From: an uncultured Collinsella sp.
Lineage (GTDB): Bacteria > Actinomycetota > Coriobacteriia > Coriobacteriales > Coriobacteriaceae
Direction of reading: 5' to 3'
Assembly: GCA_958443265.1 (NCBI GenBank)
Contig: CAUCKA010000025.1
Location: forward strand, 1-18,009
Length of the DNA stretch: 18,009 nt
The notes beneath the pieces are model-generated. The model did not search any database. It worked only from the letters and a program-made list of their open reading frames with translations, and was not told the origin of the DNA. Shown here one piece after another: positions 1 to 7,014 of this stretch. The position numbers and the translations under genes are program-made. Every line of letters starts with the position of its first letter. The first letter of the stretch is position 1.

Positions 1-148
1 ACGAGCGGGGGCTCCTGTCTTTTTAGTGCCCTCGGATTGGGTCATAGTGTCTGTCGGTAACGAATCATCGGCTATTTCGTTGCTGGTCAATATAAGATAT
101 TGATTTGCGTTAAACGGAATTCGATGTTCTTGAGGGTAGGGGATTGAT
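1..148. other. Left-edge intergenic region; possible ends of neighbouring genes
   Basis: No gene can be assigned with confidence. On the minus strand an ATG at 45-43 opens a frame that runs off the window (MTQSEGTKKTGAPAR), but no Shine-Dalgarno sequence precedes it and the frame is also open upstream of the ATG. On the plus strand, GGCTCCTGTC followed by TTTTT at 12-25 could be the right arm and U-tract of a terminator whose left arm lies outside the window. TATAAG at 91-96 resembles a -10 box for the lspA-rluD pair, but I find no matching -35. All three readings are tentative. Confidence 0.25.
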
Positions 149-748
149 TTGGGTCGTGCTGGGGATATGACGCCGCCTTTGCGTTGGCGGTTGGGTGTTG
201 CTGGTGGGGTGGTGCTGGTTGTGCTGCTTGTTGACCAGCTGACCAAGCTTGCGGTTCGTGCCGTGGGCGACGCTTTGCATGTGACCGTCATCCCCGGTGT
301 GATCGACTTTCTATTTGTCCGTAATATCGGTGCCGCCTTTAGCATGGGCGAGGGGCATGGTGTTGCGTTCGCTTTGCTGGCGCTTGCGGTCATTGTCGCC
401 ATTGCCGTGTACTTGCTTCGCACGCCCCAGCTTGCTCGCTTGGAGGTTGTGGGCATGGCTATGGTCGCGGGTGGCGCCATTGGCAACGCGATCGATCGCC
501 TGGCTTTTGGCTTTGTGACCGATTTTATTGCCACCACCTTCATCGACTTTCCCGTCTTTAACGTGGCCGATATCGGCATCACCGTAGGCGTTGTGCTTGC
601 CCTCATCGGCTACATGTTCTTGAGCCCTGCGGCCCGCGAAGTCGATGCGACTGCCGAGCTCAATGCCCGTGATGAGGCCCGCGCCAAGCGCAAGGCTAAA
701 CAACGTGGGGAGCGTGCCCGCAAGATTCGCGAAAGGAATGAGCGCTAA
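149..748 (+). CDS. lspA: Lipoprotein signal peptidase (signal peptidase II)
   Basis: Membrane aspartyl protease that removes the signal peptide of diacylglyceryl-modified prolipoproteins. At 199 aa it is slightly longer than the usual 150-170 aa. Family motifs appear in order: VDQLTK at 28-33, the NxGxxF motif NIGAAF at 59-64, GGAIGNAIDR at 108-117, VTDF with catalytic D125, and FNVAD with catalytic D141. Hydrophobic helices lie near 15-29, 72-90, 99-115 and 141-158. The extra length is a C-terminal cytoplasmic tail (about 165-199) rich in Arg, Lys and Glu. The start is TTG at 149 with AGGGGA at 138-143, five bases upstream. An ATG at 167 is possible but has no room for a Shine-Dalgarno sequence. 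The stop TAA shares a base with the ATG of the next gene (TAATG), so the two are probably translationally coupled. The function is secure; only the start is uncertain. Confidence 0.96.
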   Translation: MGRAGDMTPPLRWRLGVAGGVVLVVLLVDQLTKLAVRAVGDALHVTVIPGVIDFLFVRNIGAAFSMGEGHGVAFALLALAVIVAIAVYLLRTPQLARLEVVGMAMVAGGAIGNAIDRLAFGFVTDFIATTFIDFPVFNVADIGITVGVVLALIGYMFLSPAAREVDATAELNARDEARAKRKAKQRGERARKIRERNER

Positions 749-1761
749 TGGCCAACATCCATATCCTTGTTGCCGACGATGCCGCTGGTCAGCGCCTTGA
801 CGCCTATCTGGGCGCCAATGACGGCTGCCCTACGCGCTCTGCCTGCGCGCATCTGATCGAGGGCGGCGCCGTAATCGTGAACGGCGAGACCTGTTTGTCA
901 AAAAAGTATGCCGTACGCGCCGGTGACCGCATCTCGGTTGACCTGCCCGAGCCTCACGATCCGACTGACGTGATTCCCGAGGCCATTCCCCTCGATATCC
1001 GCTACGAGGACGATTACCTCATCGTGCTCTCCAAGCAGCGCGGCCTGGTGTGCCATCCTGCGCATGGTCATGAGAGCGGTACGCTCGCGAATGCCCTGGT
1101 CTATCACTGCGGTATCGACCATCTGGGCACCGTGCAGGGTGAGGACCGCCCCGGCATCGTGCATCGCCTGGATCGCGATACCTCGGGCCTTATGCTCGCG
1201 GCAAAAGACGACGACACCCAGCGCGCGCTCCAAAATCTCATCCGTACGCGTACGCTCGACCGCCGCTACATTACGCTCGTTCACGGACACATCGCCATGG
1301 ACGAGGGCACTATCAACACCGGTATTGCCCGCTCAACGCGCGACCGCGTGAAGATGGCGGTTTCTGATGACCCCTTTGCGCGCCAGGCCATCACGACCTT
1401 CAAGGTGCTCGAGCGCTTTGATTCCACGCGTTTCGACGACGGCTACACGCTCGTCGAGTGCCACCTTTTTACCGGCCGCACGCATCAGATTCGTGTGCAC
1501 ATGCGCCATATCAACCACGCTTGCGTGGGCGATCCGCTCTACGGCAAGTGCGATGCGCGCGCCGATCAGGGCCTGACCAGGCAGTTCCTCCATTCCTGGC
1601 GTGTGGCGTTCGATCATCCCGTGACGGGGGAGCGCATTGAGTGCCGTGACGAGCTGCCGTGGGATCTTGCGGCGGTTCTGGATGATCTGGCCCCGCGTTC
1701 GCTCGGCCGCACTGCCGCTGGCGACGAAATCGTCCCGCAGCTCGGTCTGCTCGAAGCCTAG
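748..1761 (+). CDS. rluD: RluA/RluD-family 23S rRNA pseudouridine synthase
   Basis: Isomerises uridine to pseudouridine in large-subunit rRNA. The 337-aa protein has an N-terminal S4-like RNA-binding segment (about 15-65, including GGAVIVNGE at 39-47) and then the catalytic domain. The signature HRLDRDTSGL is at 139-148, with D142 as the catalytic aspartate. RTHQIRVHM (about residues 245-253) and the following GDPLYG are typical of RluA/RluC/RluD enzymes. The lspA-rluD order is a very common conserved pair, which favours RluD over RluC. The exact target uridines cannot be read from sequence. The start codon overlaps the lspA stop, and there is no separate promoter. The C-terminal ~20 residues after the fold look non-conserved. 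Confidence 0.93.
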   Translation: MANIHILVADDAAGQRLDAYLGANDGCPTRSACAHLIEGGAVIVNGETCLSKKYAVRAGDRISVDLPEPHDPTDVIPEAIPLDIRYEDDYLIVLSKQRGLVCHPAHGHESGTLANALVYHCGIDHLGTVQGEDRPGIVHRLDRDTSGLMLAAKDDDTQRALQNLIRTRTLDRRYITLVHGHIAMDEGTINTGIARSTRDRVKMAVSDDPFARQAITTFKVLERFDSTRFDDGYTLVECHLFTGRTHQIRVHMRHINHACVGDPLYGKCDARADQGLTRQFLHSWRVAFDHPVTGERIECRDELPWDLAAVLDDLAPRSLGRTAAGDEIVPQLGLLEA

Positions 1762-1779
1762 CCAGTATTAGGTGGTTTC

Positions 1780-1809
1780 TTGAACTCGGTAAGACTGCGG
1801 TAAGATATA
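1780..1809 (+). promoter_or_regulatory. Candidate promoter for the glycosyltransferase gene
   Basis: In the 82-base gap after rluD, TTGAAC at 1780-1785 resembles a -35 box. TAAGATATA at 1801-1809 offers overlapping -10-like hexamers 15-18 bases further on. The gene's ribosome binding site is GGGAG at 1834-1838, five bases before the ATG. The spacing is acceptable but the -10 is imperfect, so this is a candidate only. Confidence 0.42.
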
Positions 1810-1843
1810 CGGTTGTTTACGTAACGCGTTCCCGGGAGCCTGC

Positions 1844-3139
1844 ATGCTCGCCTTTTTACAAACCAACACACCCATCGTGGTTTTTAACCAGATTGTCGTC
1901 ACGCTGCTCACAGTCTGCTTTCTGTACCAGGTGGTCTTCTTTGTCATTGGCGCTCTTCGTGGCGAGGTCGCGCCTCCCAAGGCCAAAAAACTCCACCGGT
2001 ATGCTTTCTTTATCGCGGCGCATAACGAGGAAGCCGTGATCGCCAACCTCGTTCGCTCCATCAAGGATCAGGATTATCCTTCCGAGCTCATCGAGGTCTT
2101 CGTGGTCGCCGATGCCTGCACCGACAATACGGCGCAGCTCGCGCGCGAGGCGGGCGCTGTCGTGTACGAGCGAAACGACCTGGCCCGTAAAGGCAAGAGC
2201 TGGGTCATGGACTTTGGTTTCGATCGTATCCTTAACGAGTATCCCGACACCTTTGAAGGTTACTTTATCTTCGATGCCGATAACGTTATCGCCCGCGATT
2301 ACGTGTCCAAGATGAATGATGCCTTTGACCAGGGCTTCCATGTGGTCACGAGCTACCGTAACTCCAAGAACTTCGGAAGCTCGTGGATCTCGGCAGCGAA
2401 TGCCACTTGGTATCTGCGCGAGGCGCGTTTTCTCAACAACGCGCGCAACATCTGCAAGACGTCCTGCGCCGTATCGGGTTCGGGCTACCTTATCTCGGCT
2501 AGCGTTATTGAGGGCATGCACGGCTGGCAGTTCCATACACTGACCGAGGATATTCAGTTCACCACGTTCTGCGCTATTCACGGCATTCGTATTGGCTATG
2601 CGCCGGCGGAGTTCTTTGACGAGCAGCCCGTGACGTTTAAGGCGTCCTGGAAGCAACGTATGCGTTGGACCAAGGGCTTCTACCAGGTCTTTTTTACCTA
2701 CGGTAAGCATCTGGTCAAGTCGACCTTCCGCTATCATCGTTTTGCCGCCTACGACATGTTTATGACGATTGCCCCTGGTATGCTGTTATCGCTGATTTCG
2801 ATGCTCGCCAACGCCACGTTCCTGATCGTCGGTGGTCTTTCGCATGGCTTTTTGGCTACCGAGGTCGAGATGCAGGCTTGTGCCGCCTCGCTCATTATGA
2901 CCTTCGCGATGATGTACCAGACCTTCTTTATCCTGGCGCTACTTACGACCATCTTCGAGTACAAGCACATTCATTGTGCGCAAAAGTGGCGCCTGGTGAC
3001 CAACCTGTTTACCTTCCCGATCTTTATGTTCAGCTATATCCCCATCACGGTGGCTGCACTGTTCCTGAAGGTCGACTGGGTCCCGACGCAACACGCCGTC
3101 AACGTTACCCTCGACGAGGTCATGCAAGGCGCCAAATAA
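1844..3139 (+). CDS. Membrane family-2 glycosyltransferase (processive synthase type)
   Basis: Predicted inner-membrane GT2 enzyme of 431 aa that would transfer sugars from nucleotide-sugar donors. One N-terminal helix (about 15-37) precedes a cytoplasmic GT-A domain. AAHNEE (58-63) and VVADACTDNT (87-96, D90) form the donor site, and DAD is at 144-146. TED (234-236) supplies the catalytic-base motif and QRMRW (271-275) is the QxxRW motif found in cellulose, hyaluronan and poly-GlcNAc synthases. At least three hydrophobic helices follow (about 304-334, 345-372, 388-409). All of the D, DxD, TED, QxxRW signature is intact, so it should be active. The product is unknown: no polymer-modifying, export or nucleotide-sugar genes are nearby, and it has its own promoter candidate and terminator, so it looks like a single-gene unit. 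A non-processive cell-wall or glycolipid transferase remains possible. Confidence 0.86.
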   Translation: MLAFLQTNTPIVVFNQIVVTLLTVCFLYQVVFFVIGALRGEVAPPKAKKLHRYAFFIAAHNEEAVIANLVRSIKDQDYPSELIEVFVVADACTDNTAQLAREAGAVVYERNDLARKGKSWVMDFGFDRILNEYPDTFEGYFIFDADNVIARDYVSKMNDAFDQGFHVVTSYRNSKNFGSSWISAANATWYLREARFLNNARNICKTSCAVSGSGYLISASVIEGMHGWQFHTLTEDIQFTTFCAIHGIRIGYAPAEFFDEQPVTFKASWKQRMRWTKGFYQVFFTYGKHLVKSTFRYHRFAAYDMFMTIAPGMLLSLISMLANATFLIVGGLSHGFLATEVEMQACAASLIMTFAMMYQTFFILALLTTIFEYKHIHCAQKWRLVTNLFTFPIFMFSYIPITVAALFLKVDWVPTQHAVNVTLDEVMQGAK

Positions 3140-3147
3140 CCACTACC

Positions 3148-3188
3148 AAAACCACCACAAAGGTGCATGCACCTTTGTGGTGGTTTTT
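3148..3188 (+). terminator. Perfect palindromic rho-independent terminator
   Basis: Arms 3148-3167 and 3168-3187 are exact reverse complements (20 bp each; core GGTGCATGCACC), so the RNA hairpin has only a minimal tetraloop. AAAA begins the left arm and TTTTT at 3184-3188 follows the GC-rich part, so it can terminate in both directions. It starts eight bases after the glycosyltransferase stop. Confidence 0.92.
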
Positions 3189-3206
3189 GCTTTTGAGTGA
3201 CTGCCC

Positions 3207-3213
3207 AAGGAGG
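3207..3213 (+). promoter_or_regulatory. Ribosome binding site fixing the A24 peptidase start
   Basis: AAGGAGG at 3207-3213 is an excellent Shine-Dalgarno sequence, six bases before the ATG at 3220. It overrules the longer open frame reaching back to 2878, which would run through the glycosyltransferase gene and the terminator. Confidence 0.88.
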
Positions 3214-3219
3214 TGTTCA

Positions 3220-3642
3220 ATGGTCTATATCCCGTTTTGGATTTGTATCTTTGCCGGCGCGGTGATTGATGCCCGTGAGCGGCGGTTTCCCAATGAGCTT
3301 GCCGGCGTGTGTGCGGTGGCGGCGTTTGCAGGCGTTTGGCTCAACAGAGGTGTTAACACGGCGCTTGATCACGCCGGTCTTGCGGTCATCGTCTACCTTG
3401 CCCTTGTGCTCACTGAGTCGCTCTGGCGTCGTGTTCGCCAAGCCCCCGGCATCGGCATGGGGGATGCCAAGGCGCTTTTCGCGCTTTGCACGCTCGACCC
3501 TCTGGGCGGCATCGTGGCATTTGCCGTTGCGCTCCTGGTCCTGGCGCTCTCCTGCCTCTTCACAAAATCGCGCTCCCTGCCATTGCTCCCGTTTTTGGTG
3601 CTGATATTTGCCATAATCGAGGTCGTGAGCTGGACATTGTAA
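3220..3642 (+). CDS. Minimal A24-family prepilin peptidase-like protein
   Basis: The A24 family are membrane aspartyl proteases that cleave type IV prepilin or similar leader peptides. This 140-aa protein has the two catalytic-aspartate motifs: DARERRFPN with D17, and GIGMGDAK at 77-84 with D82, matching GxGDxK. Hydrophobic stretches cover about 3-16, 27-41, 53-67, 97-113 and 120-139. It lacks the N-terminal cysteine-rich methyltransferase domain of full-length PilD, as is common in short Gram-positive A24 proteins. No pilin, pilus ATPase or secretion gene is in the window, so its substrate is unknown. The strong terminator just upstream separates it from the glycosyltransferase. It lies 31 bases before the HD hydrolase and is probably co-transcribed with it. 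Protease function is well supported by motifs; the biological role is inferred. Confidence 0.82.
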   Translation: MVYIPFWICIFAGAVIDARERRFPNELAGVCAVAAFAGVWLNRGVNTALDHAGLAVIVYLALVLTESLWRRVRQAPGIGMGDAKALFALCTLDPLGGIVAFAVALLVLALSCLFTKSRSLPLLPFLVLIFAIIEVVSWTL

Positions 3643-3661
3643 CCGATTGCGCATCCTTTTT

Positions 3662-3667
3662 AAGGAG
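3662..3667 (+). promoter_or_regulatory. Ribosome binding site fixing the HD hydrolase start
   Basis: AAGGAG lies six bases before the ATG at 3674, making that the likely start. An in-frame TTG at 3647 has no such site and lies only five bases after the upstream stop. Confidence 0.82.
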
Positions 3668-3673
3668 CATGCC

Positions 3674-4921
3674 ATGGCAACTAATCAAGAAACGGCCGTC
3701 ATTAAGGCGCGCATGGACCGCATTCCCGCGGCGTTGTCGCCCGAGCTGGTCGAGCGTATCGCCGCCGACCGCGCCTCGGGTGTCGTTAATCCTTATCGAT
3801 GCGGTGACGACCAGGTCATCCGACGTGTCGATCGGGCCGCAGACAAGGGCACGCTCATGCGTCCGGCATTTATACGCGATACCGAAAAGATTTTGCATCT
3901 GCCCGCATACACCCGTTATGCAGGCAAAACGCAGGTCTTTAGTTTCCGTAGCAATGACGATCTGTCACGCCGCGGTTTGCACGTGCAGCTTGTCTCCCGC
4001 ATTGCGCGCGATATCGGTCGCGCCCTGGGGCTCAATTGCGATCTGATCGAGGCGATTGGCCTGGGTCATGACTTGGGACACACGCCTTTCGGCCATGCCG
4101 GCGAGCGCTTCCTCAACGATATCTATCATGAGCGTACGGGGCGTTATTTTTTCCATAACGTGCAGTCGGTCCGCGTGCTCGACGCGCTGTACGGCCGCAA
4201 CGTGTCGCTCCAGACGCTCGACGGCGTGCTATGCCATAACGGCGAGTACGAGCAGCGTGTGTTTGAGCTCTCGGACATGGGCTCCTTTGACCAGTTCGAT
4301 CAGACGGTTGAGGACTGTATCGCCACGGGCTATGGCGCTATTGAGCACCTGCGTCCCATGACGCTCGAGGGCTGCGTTGTTCGCATTTCGGATATCCTTG
4401 CCTACGTTGGGCGCGATCGCCAAGACGCCATTGCAGCGGGTCTGCTGTCACCCGACGCCTTTGATGATGGCCGGGGCGGTGCCTACAACAGTTGGATTCT
4501 CACGCACGCTTCCATCGATATCGTTGAGCATAGCTATGGCAAACCGCGTATCGAGATGAGCGAGGACCTGTTTGAGGAGATCCGCCGGGCGAAGCGCGAG
4601 AACTACGAGAAGATCTATAGCAAGGGCGGTATCGAAGGCGATTCTGAGGCAGAGTTGCGTGAGGCCTTCGAAAAGCTCTACGACCGTTGCCTGCAGGATC
4701 TAAATAAAGGCGACGAGTCCTCTTACATCTTTAAGCATCACGTTTCGCGCATTGAGCAGCAGCTTTCCTACTACGATCGCACCTATGCCTGGCAGGACGA
4801 CAAGGATCAGGCCGTCGTCGATTACATCGCAAGCATGACGGATGGTTATTTCTGCGAGCTGACGAGCAAATTGTTCCCAGGTCTAAAGTTTCCGCACCGC
4901 ACCTATATTAACGAACGGTAG
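3674..4921 (+). CDS. dGTPase-like HD-domain triphosphohydrolase
   Basis: HD-domain metal-dependent phosphohydrolase of the deoxyguanosinetriphosphate triphosphohydrolase-like family, which cleaves dNTPs to deoxynucleoside plus triphosphate. The protein is 415 aa. TRYAGKTQVFSF at 80-91 is the usual region before the domain. The metal ligands are present: H103 (RGLHVQLVSR), H132-D133 in GLGHDLGHTPFGHAGE, and D240 in VVRISD. LCHNGEYEQR at 186-195 is another family block. Charged helical sequence follows (about 290-345). Dgt proteins often sit before dnaG; here the neighbours are a peptidase-like gene and rarA, so position says little beyond a loose nucleotide/replication theme. Substrate choice among dNTPs cannot be read from sequence. 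The start is ATG 3674 by its strong ribosome binding site. Confidence 0.9.
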   Translation: MATNQETAVIKARMDRIPAALSPELVERIAADRASGVVNPYRCGDDQVIRRVDRAADKGTLMRPAFIRDTEKILHLPAYTRYAGKTQVFSFRSNDDLSRRGLHVQLVSRIARDIGRALGLNCDLIEAIGLGHDLGHTPFGHAGERFLNDIYHERTGRYFFHNVQSVRVLDALYGRNVSLQTLDGVLCHNGEYEQRVFELSDMGSFDQFDQTVEDCIATGYGAIEHLRPMTLEGCVVRISDILAYVGRDRQDAIAAGLLSPDAFDDGRGGAYNSWILTHASIDIVEHSYGKPRIEMSEDLFEEIRRAKRENYEKIYSKGGIEGDSEAELREAFEKLYDRCLQDLNKGDESSYIFKHHVSRIEQQLSYYDRTYAWQDDKDQAVVDYIASMTDGYFCELTSKLFPGLKFPHRTYINER

Positions 4922-4936
4922 TTCGTATCCTTTCGG

Positions 4937-4942
4937 TATACT
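4937..4942 (+). promoter_or_regulatory. Candidate -10 box upstream of rarA
   Basis: TATACT in the 45-base gap after the HD hydrolase is a near-consensus -10. No convincing -35 is seen 16-18 bases before it. If real, rarA has a very short leader (under 40 bases). Confidence 0.4.
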
Positions 4943-4966
4943 GTTGGTCAACAACGATTTTGATTA

Positions 4967-6331
4967 ATGCACGGGATGGCTATGGACGACCTTTTTTCTG
5001 CTTCGACGCGCGAGCGCTCCTTTAAAAATGCGCCGCTTGCGGTGCGTATGCGCCCCAATTCGCTCGACGAGTATGTGGGCCAGCAAAAGGCCGTCGGTAA
5101 GGGCTCGTGGCTGCGCGCCGCGATTGAGCATGACGTGCTGTCGAGCGTGATTCTGTACGGCCCGGCTGGCACGGGCAAGACGACGCTGGCCCACATTATC
5201 GCCAACCATACCAAGAGCGAGTTTGTCGAGGTCAGCGCCGTGGCGGGCACTGTGAAGGACCTGCGCCGCGTAATCGATGAGGCTAAGACCCGTCTGAACA
5301 CCTACGACCGCCGCACCATTCTGTTTATCGATGAGATCCATCGCTTTTCGAAGTCTCAGCAAGATGCCCTGCTGCATGCGGTCGAGAACCGCACCGTCAT
5401 TATGATTGGCGCCACGACGGAAAACCCGTACTTTGAGGTCAACTCGGCATTGCTCTCGCGTGGGCGTGTGGTAGAGCTTGAGCACCTGAAGGACGAGGAT
5501 ATCGCCACGCTCATTGAGCGTGCGCTCGAGGCGCCGCAGGGTTTAAACGGTAAGTTCTCGGCCGATAAGGATACAGTCAAGACCATTTGCACGCTGGCCG
5601 CGGGTGATGCGCGCTCGGCGCTCACGACGCTCGAGCTTGCGAGTGAGATTGCCGTTACGCGTCCTGATACTGAGGGAACGCCAGCGCCGGCGGCGGGGGA
5701 ACGCTATCCCATTACCGTGGACGACGTGAAGATCGCCAATCCGCGTCGTGGGTTTTCGTATGACAAAAACGGTGATATGCACTACGACATTATTAGCGCG
5801 TTCATCAAGTCCATGCGGGGCAGCGATCCCGATGCCACCATTTATTGGCTTGCGCGCATGATCGATGCGGGGGAGGATCCCAAGTTTATCGCTCGCCGCA
5901 TTATGATTCAGGCTTCCGAGGATGTTGGCAACGCCGACCCGCAGGCGCTTTTGGTGGCACATGCCGCATTTAAATCTGCCGAGGTCATTGGCTATCCCGA
6001 GTGTCGCATCAACCTGGCTCAGGCTGCGCTCTATGTGTGCCTGGCGCCTAAGTCCAACGCGTGTGAGGCCTCGATCGATGCGGCGCTGGCCGATATCCAC
6101 AGCAGTGGTCTTCGCGAGGTGCCCAGCTACCTGCGCGATCGTCACCGTCCCGGCAGCGACGAGTACGGTGTATACAAGTACCCGCACGATTATCCCGAAG
6201 GCTGGGTCGATCAGCGCTATTTGCCCGAAGGCCTGGAGCGCGGCGCGTTCTGGCAGCCTGCGGGCCGCGGTTGGGAAGAGTGGCGTGTGGAGCAAAGCGA
6301 ACGCGACCGTAGCGGCAACGCCCCCAAGTAG
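4967..6331 (+). CDS. rarA: Replication-associated recombination ATPase RarA (MgsA/WRNIP1 family)
   Basis: AAA+ clamp-loader-like ATPase acting at stalled replication forks. The 454-aa protein has Walker A GPAGTGKTT at 65-73 (K71), Walker B ILFIDEIHRF at 118-127, and GATTENP at 148-154 as the sensor region. The C-terminal MgsA domain is seen in RRIMIQASEDVGNADPQAL and in YKYPHDYPEGWVDQRYLPEG near the end. Length and architecture are normal for the family. Three in-frame ATGs (4967, 4976, 4982) compete. The last gives MDDLF, the usual RarA beginning, and has a weak GGGA before it, whereas 4967 has no Shine-Dalgarno sequence, so the true start may be 15 bases downstream. An insert around 230-245 (TEGTPAPAAGERYP) is a variable loop. 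Confidence 0.94.
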   Translation: MHGMAMDDLFSASTRERSFKNAPLAVRMRPNSLDEYVGQQKAVGKGSWLRAAIEHDVLSSVILYGPAGTGKTTLAHIIANHTKSEFVEVSAVAGTVKDLRRVIDEAKTRLNTYDRRTILFIDEIHRFSKSQQDALLHAVENRTVIMIGATTENPYFEVNSALLSRGRVVELEHLKDEDIATLIERALEAPQGLNGKFSADKDTVKTICTLAAGDARSALTTLELASEIAVTRPDTEGTPAPAAGERYPITVDDVKIANPRRGFSYDKNGDMHYDIISAFIKSMRGSDPDATIYWLARMIDAGEDPKFIARRIMIQASEDVGNADPQALLVAHAAFKSAEVIGYPECRINLAQAALYVCLAPKSNACEASIDAALADIHSSGLREVPSYLRDRHRPGSDEYGVYKYPHDYPEGWVDQRYLPEGLERGAFWQPAGRGWEEWRVEQSERDRSGNAPK

Positions 6332-6335
6332 GTCA

Positions 6336-6386
6336 TTGGCACCTCGCACATTCCCTTTGGGTATCTTTGCCCTTCTTTGGGGTACC
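6336..6386 (+). promoter_or_regulatory. Candidate alternative-sigma promoter / direct-repeat site
   Basis: In the 95-base gap before the sigma-factor module, GGGTAT at 6359-6364 equals the -10 consensus of Gram-positive SigB/SigF promoters. TTGGCA at 6336-6341, 17 bases upstream, instead resembles a housekeeping -35. CTTTGGG is repeated at 6355-6361 and 6375-6381, followed by TATC and GTACC respectively, with copies 20 bases apart, about two helical turns. It could be an autoregulated promoter or an operator; there is no GTTT-type -35 at the expected distance, so certainty is limited. Confidence 0.4.
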
Positions 6387-6426
6387 ATGAACAGCGTCTG
6401 TATTTCGATTCCTTCGGGAGGCTTGT

Positions 6427-7014
6427 ATGAGTCCCATTCAAATCGCCCTGCTGTTGCTCGCCGTTGCCGGCGTGTGGGCTGTTGTCGAGCTCGCGCTCAC
6501 GCTGCGCAAGACCCGCACCGTTGTTGATTCGCTCGACAAGACGGTGAGCGACCTTAACAACACGCTCGCCGAGGCACAGCCCGTGGTGGCAAAGCTCGAT
6601 GGCGCTGTCGATGAGCTCACCCCCGCGCTGGCACAGGTTGAGCCGCTCCTCAAGTCGGGCAAAACTGCCGTTGACGCCCTGACGTCCAACCTTGTTGAGG
6701 TTGAGGCGGTCGTTCGCGACATTTCCGAGGTTACGGGCAGCGTGGCCGAGGCCAGTAATGCCGTATCGAGCGTGACTGATTCTGCGGCCGGTGCCGTACA
6801 GAAGCTCTTCAATAAGGTGAAGGCTCCTGCAGCCGACGCCGATCGCAAGCTCGCCACTGCCGCCGCCGAGGCCGAGCGGCCTACTGAGCGCGTTCTGATT
6901 GGCGATGACGATGCCGCTGGTGACGACGATGATGTTCAGAAGCCCGCAGCCAAGCCTGCTCAGTATTACACCTATACGCCTGCCGAGACCTCCGAGGAGT
7001 CCTGCGATGAGTAG
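6427..7014 (+). CDS. DUF948-like membrane-anchored coiled-coil protein
   Basis: 195 aa, function unknown. An N-terminal hydrophobic helix (about 5-25) anchors the protein. Residues about 28-135 form a long heptad-rich helix with repeated D-L/V-x-x-L patterns (for example VDSLDKTVSDLNNTLAEAQ), as in the DUF948 family typified by Bacillus YtxG. The C-terminus is disordered and acidic (DDDAAGDDDD near 160) and ends in a Tyr/Thr/Glu-rich segment. The ribosome binding site GGGAGG at 6416-6421 is five bases before the ATG. The gene overlaps the next one by eight bases. In Firmicutes, DUF948 genes belong to general stress regulons, which fits its place at the head of a SigB-type operon, but that role is inferred. 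Confidence 0.82.
   Translation: MSPIQIALLLLAVAGVWAVVELALTLRKTRTVVDSLDKTVSDLNNTLAEAQPVVAKLDGAVDELTPALAQVEPLLKSGKTAVDALTSNLVEVEAVVRDISEVTGSVAEASNAVSSVTDSAAGAVQKLFNKVKAPAADADRKLATAAAEAERPTERVLIGDDDAAGDDDDVQKPAAKPAQYYTYTPAETSEESCDE

Noticed and set aside
1856..2737. 293-codon minus-strand frame opposite the glycosyltransferase
   Set aside because: The plus strand encodes complete GT2 motifs; the antisense product has no motif or start signal.
3148..3187. The palindrome as a recombination or attachment site
   Set aside because: No integrase, second copy or boundary of base composition is nearby, and its place just after a stop codon with a T run fits a terminator.
2878..3219. Upstream extension of the A24 peptidase frame
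   Set aside because: It overlaps the glycosyltransferase gene and reads through the perfect terminator; AAGGAGG before ATG 3220 sets the start.
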